This document shows, piece by piece, positions 58,752 to 64,000 of a stretch of DNA of 64,000 bases. The stretch lies in assembly GCA_947683625.1 (NCBI GenBank), contig CANTUR010000647.1, forward strand, positions 310,001 through 374,000, read 5' to 3'. The notes below the pieces were generated by a model, which worked only from the letters and a program-made list of their open reading frames with translations, searched no databases and was not told the origin of the DNA. Origin of the DNA: Mallotus nudiflorus (Eukaryota > Streptophyta > Magnoliopsida > Malpighiales > Euphorbiaceae). The first letter of the stretch is position 1; each line of letters begins with the position of its first letter. A program made the translations under genes and the position numbers.

Positions 58752-61700
58752 TGTAATATCCCGTGTTTTTACATGTTTTTATACTGTATCGGGATATGCA
58801 GTATTAATAATTTTGAATATGTATATATACGATATTTTTATGAGTTGATATGTATTTTAAACCTATTTTAATTACTGTGTTTTATATACAGTGTTTTACG
58901 TAAAATTTTCCCGGGACTTTCATTTTCGGGGAAATTTTCACGTAAACAATGTATTATTAATTATTTTAAATGTATTTACAGGTTTGCATGAACTCATACA
59001 TATTTTTAAATTATTAAATAAAGCTTATGTGTGTGTATATTTATTTAATTAGGGTTTAGTATTACCCTAATATTTTATTAATTATTTATTTGTTCTATTG
59101 TTATTTAATTATTTTTATTTAGTAAAACTTATTAAAATATTAATATTTTTATGTGTGTGGTGTATATTTGATGTGTGTGATTTAATATTATTTTAATATA
59201 AAGTATAAAGTATATATATATACATATATACATCAAAAATCAAAAAAATTTACCAAATTACACATTTGCCCCCGACTCCTTCTCCTTCTTCTTTCCCACG
59301 CCCGACGCCCGACCACCATCCCTCACCGCTGCAACTGCCGTTCCTTCACCGTCGGTGTGCCTCTCGGCTTGCCACCGTCGCCTCCAGCCGTTCCCCGCCG
59401 CCAGCAGCCCCTTTCCCGACGAGTTTTGGCCGGAATTAGCTTTAGAGGCCGAAAGTCGAGCTACCGCCGTTTCTCCCTCCTCCGACCACCGTTTTCGACA
59501 CCGCCGGTCTCTTTCTTCTCCTTGAGCTCCAGTGAGTGTTATTCTAGCTTTGGTTTGAGCTAAAATGGTCTAGAATTGCTTAGTTTTCGATTTGTCAAAT
59601 TCGGCCTATTAGGGTTTTCGATTTTTTTCGAATTGTTCTTGATTGATTCATGCTTAATTCCTTCACAAATGTTGTTCCTAGTAGCTTAATCTACATGTAT
59701 GAATTTTTGTAGAATTTTTGGAGGTTGTTTGGATTTTTGGGTATTTTTGAATATTTTAATATTATTTTCTAATTTTCGGAAATTAATTATTTAAATTATG
59801 AAATTGGAGTTTATGGTTGAATTGGGTGTTGAAATGAATTATAGGAATTTATTTGGAATTTTTATGAATTTCTAAGTATTTATTTTTAATTATTGAAGTT
59901 TAGGTGATTTTGGAAAATTAGGTTAATTGTGTTTTTATTTGAATTTAATTGGTTAATTGGGTTTAATTATTAATATTATTGATAAATATGTTGAGAAAAT
60001 TAATTTTGGGTAATTGTATGATTTTTGGTGAATTTTTGAAGTAATTTAAGTATATTTATATATATAGGGGTATTTTGGTAATTTTACCCTAAATTGTCTA
60101 AAAATGTAATTTAATTGGTTTTAATATTTATTTAAGGTATAAAAATGATTTCTACAAATTATTTAGTATTTTTAACTAATTAAAACTATTATTCGGGAAT
60201 TATTTTCAATTATATATATAATATACGGTTTTTCTAATAAAATGAGTTTTAATCGGTTTTTATAGTGTTTCAAGGTCAATTATGTAATTTTTATTTATAA
60301 AATGTATTTCTGTGATTTAAGGATATTTTTGGTATTTCCTGAATTGTTCTGTGTTGTGGATCCCGGTCGGTAGTCTGGAGTCCGACCGTGGGATTTTGAT
60401 TGTGTTGAGCTCGTTTTTTGAAGTGTGTTTCTTTGCAGGGTCGGCTCTACTCTTTGAGTAGAGAGATGTCCGTTTTACAGGGGAGGTTCTGTCGGATTTT
60501 CGGTAGAATTCTCGTAAAACGTGATATCCAGTCGAACCCTAATTTTCGATTCCGTATTTTAATACTCTAGATTGAATTCTAGGATTTCTGTTAGGTTTAT
60601 TCTAATGTCGGTTATTTATTGCTTGTTTAGTTGCGCCGAGACCGAGGGCTAGTGGACCAGGCCCGTCGGACCTGTCTCGTGGAGCGCATTAGGTGAGTTA
60701 CTATATTATATACATATGCTTAGGATGCATGATTTAGAAAATGCATGTTTTATTTTGACTGAATATGCATAAATAATGTGATTTATATTCAAGTATATTT
60801 TTGGTATATTTTTGGTATATAATAAATTATATACATGTTTTGTTAATAAAATATATTTAAAATGTTTTTAAATATATTTTTAGCTTAATTTATAATTTGA
60901 TTGAATTTATTTGACGTATATATACTCAAAATATACCTGGTTTACTTTTGGTATATTTCCGGTATATATATGGATTATATTGTTATTTCATTTACATTCA
61001 TGCATCATTTATTTTTATGAATGAATGTTTTACATTATTAATGATGAAGGATATCAATAGAACGTGCTACCTAGTGGGCAGCACTAGGACCGAGTACGTA
61101 CCGGTACGCCTATAGCTTTAGGCTATATTACTAACTATTTGTGGATATTGATTTGATTATGATTATTGATATGTGTGAGATGTGGTTTGGGTGTGATTGC
61201 TGGAGCTCGGTTGACCAAGTGTCTCGGGGCCAATCACACTGGCAGTCAGACTGCTGGAGCTCGGTTGACTTAGTGTCTCGGGGCCAGTCTACTGTCCAAA
61301 TGGATTAAGTGGATATATTTGGAATAAGTGAGCCTGTATGGCCAGAGTGTTGTTTAACACTATTTTCTGAGGTTGCGATATTCTAGGGTTCTATGTGATC
61401 CTTCATAAATTGGGATTTTTCAGTAAAATATATAAAAATGATTTTTCTGCATTTGTGTGTATTTGCCTGTATATATATTAGATATATATATACTGTTGAC
61501 TGTATGCATTATCACTTAGAGTGTATGTATATATATTATAGTAATTCACTCAGTGAGGTCTGACTCCCCTCCGTTGACTATTTTTCAGGAGAGTCAACTT
61601 CCTCAGACCTCAGTAGCAGGTCGATACGCCGGATTTCTTCCGCCCCGGCTTCTTTATGTAAATTGTCTACTTGAGTTTTATTTATTTTATCTAGACACTG

Positions 61701-61987
61701 CAGTAGTTGTAAATTAAAGTATTGAATTTTATGTACTTTATTTTAAAGAGATGTATTATGTTGAAACTGGATTTGTATTAAATATTATATATATGTGATG
61801 AGATGAGTTTTGAAATAAATCCAGTTGGTATGGATGATATTATGATTTTTATTTTTCGCTGCATTTATTATATGATTATTGTTGTTAAGGCGTGATTTAT
61901 TTTATTTTTAGGCTTGCTACGGGTTCCGGATTCGAAAGAATTCCCGTTCCCTAGCGCCGGTCATGGCCCCTGTTTTGGGTCGTGACA
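58752..61987 (+). mobile_element. Tekay 3' LTR
   Basis: 3236 bp. It differs from the 5' LTR by about thirty substitutions and one 12 bp TTTTTGGTATAT-type duplication near 60800. The double-stem element is at 60445-60521. Confidence 0.95.
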
Positions 61988-61992
61988 GATAG
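61988..61992. repeat. Target duplication GATAG (right)
   Basis: Exact match to 50508-50512. Confidence 0.92.
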
Positions 61993-62038
61993 ATTGATAA
62001 AAATGACTGAAATTCAAAGTAGAATAATGTAATAATCC

Positions 62039-62047
62039 TAATATTTA
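62039..62047. repeat. 9 bp target duplication TAATATTTA (right)
   Basis: Partner of 49502-49510. Confidence 0.7.
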
Positions 62048-62982
62048 TAGTATGGACTCTGTACCGAATTAATTGACAAAAAAAAATCATCTTGAAAAAT
62101 TGTGTATTTTTCTGTATTTTAAAATGAATTAAACAATTTATTTTTTACTTTTTTATTTCAATCAACATAGTATCAATAACAGTAGTGAAAGGCTTTGAAT
62201 CTCATACATTACATTATTTTGAATCTCATACATTTCATTATTTTCAATTCACACAAAGAGATAAGAGTTATATGTGGGATTTCTGACCCTTGATTTTCTT
62301 TGTTATTTGATTCTTATTTTTACGCTAGCCTCTAGAGTGAAACTACTTATTAGTCGTTTAGTTCATACTTCAAAATCAAAATGAAGGAGAATAAAAAATT
62401 GAATGAAAATTTTAACAAAATGTTACAAAAGAATCAAGATCATAATCAATTTTATTTATATATAAAAATATATTAAATAATAATTATTATAAATTTAGAT
62501 ATTTTATCATTAGTTTAAAAAAATATTATATTTCATTAATTTTAATAATACATGACAATATTGAAAATTTTAATTAATTTATAATTAATTTAATTTGATT
62601 TTATGAGAATGAAAAATCATTCTTGGGGAATGAGTGATTTGCATTGATAATGGAATAACTTCTCATTTTTATCAAAAATTTTAATAAACCAAACATTTGA
62701 AATATGAATCACTCATTCTGATTCCAATTGTCACTTTTTTTTTCATGAAATAAATGACCTTAATTTTTTAATTTTATTTGATTGTCCTTTTATTTTGTTT
62801 TTTTTATTGGAATTATTTTTTTTTAAAAGAAATTGAGAGAAACACGTTCTCACGGTATGAGAATGTATTTTCTATTTGTAATAATTATATAAATAATTTT
62901 AATACTTTTGAATATGTCAGATAGATTTCTAATATGAAAACTTATTGAACACATAATAAAAATAAAAATATTATTTAATTCC
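62048..62982. other. AT-rich DNA, no gene recognised
   Basis: It contains a small 24 bp duplication, GAATCTCATACATTACATTA type, near 62197-62245. Nothing coding. Confidence 0.55.
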
Positions 62983-63160
62983 AACCTAGTGGGAGACTTA
63001 AGTTCATTATCATGACGACAAAAGTTTCAACTGCCAATACTATATAAGCTTTTAGGACCAATAACATAACTTAAGGTTAGTATGGGTAATTAAGCAAAAT
63101 AATAATAATAAAGTTTTCATGGCAACAACAAAATTTTAAGGAAGTAACTTACTTTGCGTA
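62983..63160 (+). repeat. Direct repeat, copy 2 (partner 3173-3352)
   Basis: Same order of words as copy 1 (CCAACCTAGTGGGAGACTT ... CATGGCAACAACAAAATTTT). Differences include several substitutions and small indels. Confidence 0.85.
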
Positions 63161-64000
63161 CATAGCTAGCTAAATAGAAAATAGAAAAGGTAGAGATTTT
63201 TACACTTTATAAATTTATTTCTACACTTTTTTTTTTGAAATTTAAACTTATATAATTACTTTTTGTTTAAAATTTTTATTTTTTTCATTAACTACTATTC
63301 TTAAACTATATTCTTTGTAAAAAAAAAAACTACATTCTTTTTATTTTTTTTTATCTAATTTACTATGTTTAAAATTATAAAACTACTTGTATTTGAGCTT
63401 ACATCTTTTTTTTTTTTGCATTAAAAAACTTAGCATAGTCAATTAATTTTTATTAGCATTTTTGACCTTATTTATTTATTTATTTAGACAATTATAAAAC
63501 TTTCACTAATTATAAAAAAAACAATAATCATTTTTCACTTTTTATGAAAAGTTTTTTAATTTTTACTTCCATGAACAGTTTTTTTTAATATCATATGCAT
63601 ATTATTATATTTTTATTTTTCTTCTCATATTTTTTAAAAAATAATATAAAAAATCAAATTACATGATTAAAAATATATATTATAAAAATTTAATGAAAAT
63701 TCATCATATAAAAAATTGTTGCAATTTTAATTTTCAAGACAAGTGTTATAACGTAGTACTAATAGAAAAGTAAGTATCATATTTTTTTTTTCTCAAATAG
63801 ACATTTCTAGTATAATTTAATTAGAGTATTTTTTGGAATATATTTGATCAAAATTACATGTAAATTGATTTTAGCTCAATTCGTTGAATTTATGAATACT
63901 TTTTATATGATGAATTATTCTTGAATTTTTAAAATGATTTTTTAATCACATAATTTGATTCTTAAATTATTTTTAAAAAATTAAGATAAAATAAAAAATA
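63161..64000. other. AT-rich DNA, no gene recognised
   Basis: Poly-T/poly-A rich, no frames or repeats of note to the window end. Confidence 0.55.

Larger units (their letters stand above)
50513..61987 (+). mobile_element. Complete young Tekay-type chromovirus retrotransposon
   Basis: 11,475 bp with a perfect GATAG duplication. 5' LTR, initiator-Met PBS, gag, protease, RT, RNase H, integrase, chromodomain, polypurine tract and 3' LTR are all present. Roughly thirty differences between the LTRs, mostly transitions, indicate ~1% divergence, so insertion was recent. Gag-pol is in one frame with TAA at 55071-55073 and TAG at 56442-56444 and 57015-57017. Confidence 0.95.
49511..62038. mobile_element. 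Mutator-type foldback element (MITE), split by the Tekay element
   Basis: The left end GGGTTATTACATTATTCTAC and the right end (reverse complement GGATTATTACATTATTCTAC) open inverted arms several hundred bases long. Left 49511-49760 matches the reverse complement of 50330-50512 plus 61993-62038. The Tekay element lies within the right arm. Without it the unit is ~1.05 kb with no coding capacity. It is bracketed by 9 bp duplications. Confidence 0.8.

Overview
This is AT-rich plant nuclear DNA made almost entirely of transposable elements nested in one another. It looks like a gene-poor, probably heterochromatic part of an angiosperm genome. A eudicot is most likely, but the species cannot be named from the sequence. 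The evidence is three lineages of Ty3/gypsy LTR retrotransposon (Tekay-type chromovirus, Athila, Tat/Ogre-like), foldback DNA elements, long (TA)n and (ATT)n microsatellites, and no intact single-copy host gene.

Layout. 1-2821: minus-strand Tekay-like LTR cut by the window edge. 3173-3352: a ~180 bp sequence repeated near the other end of the window (62983-63160). 3843-4692: foldback element. 4693-6888: plus-strand Tekay-like LTR. 7111-12305: minus-strand Athila-type remnant (LTR, PBS, start of gag), split by a complete 3.3 kb Tekay-like solo LTR (7253-10553) with a perfect 5 bp target duplication. 12306-13997: another truncated LTR. 13998-18765: AT-rich DNA holding an ~87 bp tandem array and one small non-transposon reading frame with a TATA box (16297-16515, minus), broken by a stop.

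18766-48939 is a decayed plus-strand Athila element (gag, protease, RT, RNase H, integrase, env-position ORF, 3' LTR). A ~20 kb Tat/Ogre-like element (24816-45323) sits inside it. The Tat element has two plus-strand LTRs, a tRNA-Arg-type PBS, gag, protease, RT, two RNase H domains and integrase, then three tandem arrays and two antisense genes related to the plant mobile domain family. Its RT is split by an inverted copy of its own 3' LTR plus adjoining Athila sequence (31811-34590).

49511-62038 is a Mutator-type foldback element with 9 bp target duplications, split by a young, complete Tekay-type element (50513-61987). That element has 3.2 kb LTRs differing by about 1%, a GATAG target duplication, an initiator-Met PBS, and gag-pol in one frame with three stop codons. 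62048-64000 is AT-rich with no gene seen.

The retrotransposon genes share one job. Gag packages the RNA, protease matures the polyprotein, RT and RNase H make cDNA primed from the tRNA at the PBS, and integrase inserts it; the Tekay chromodomain probably steers insertion to heterochromatin. All coding copies here carry lesions. The most unusual feature is the pair of spliced, antisense, host-like genes carried inside the Tat element.
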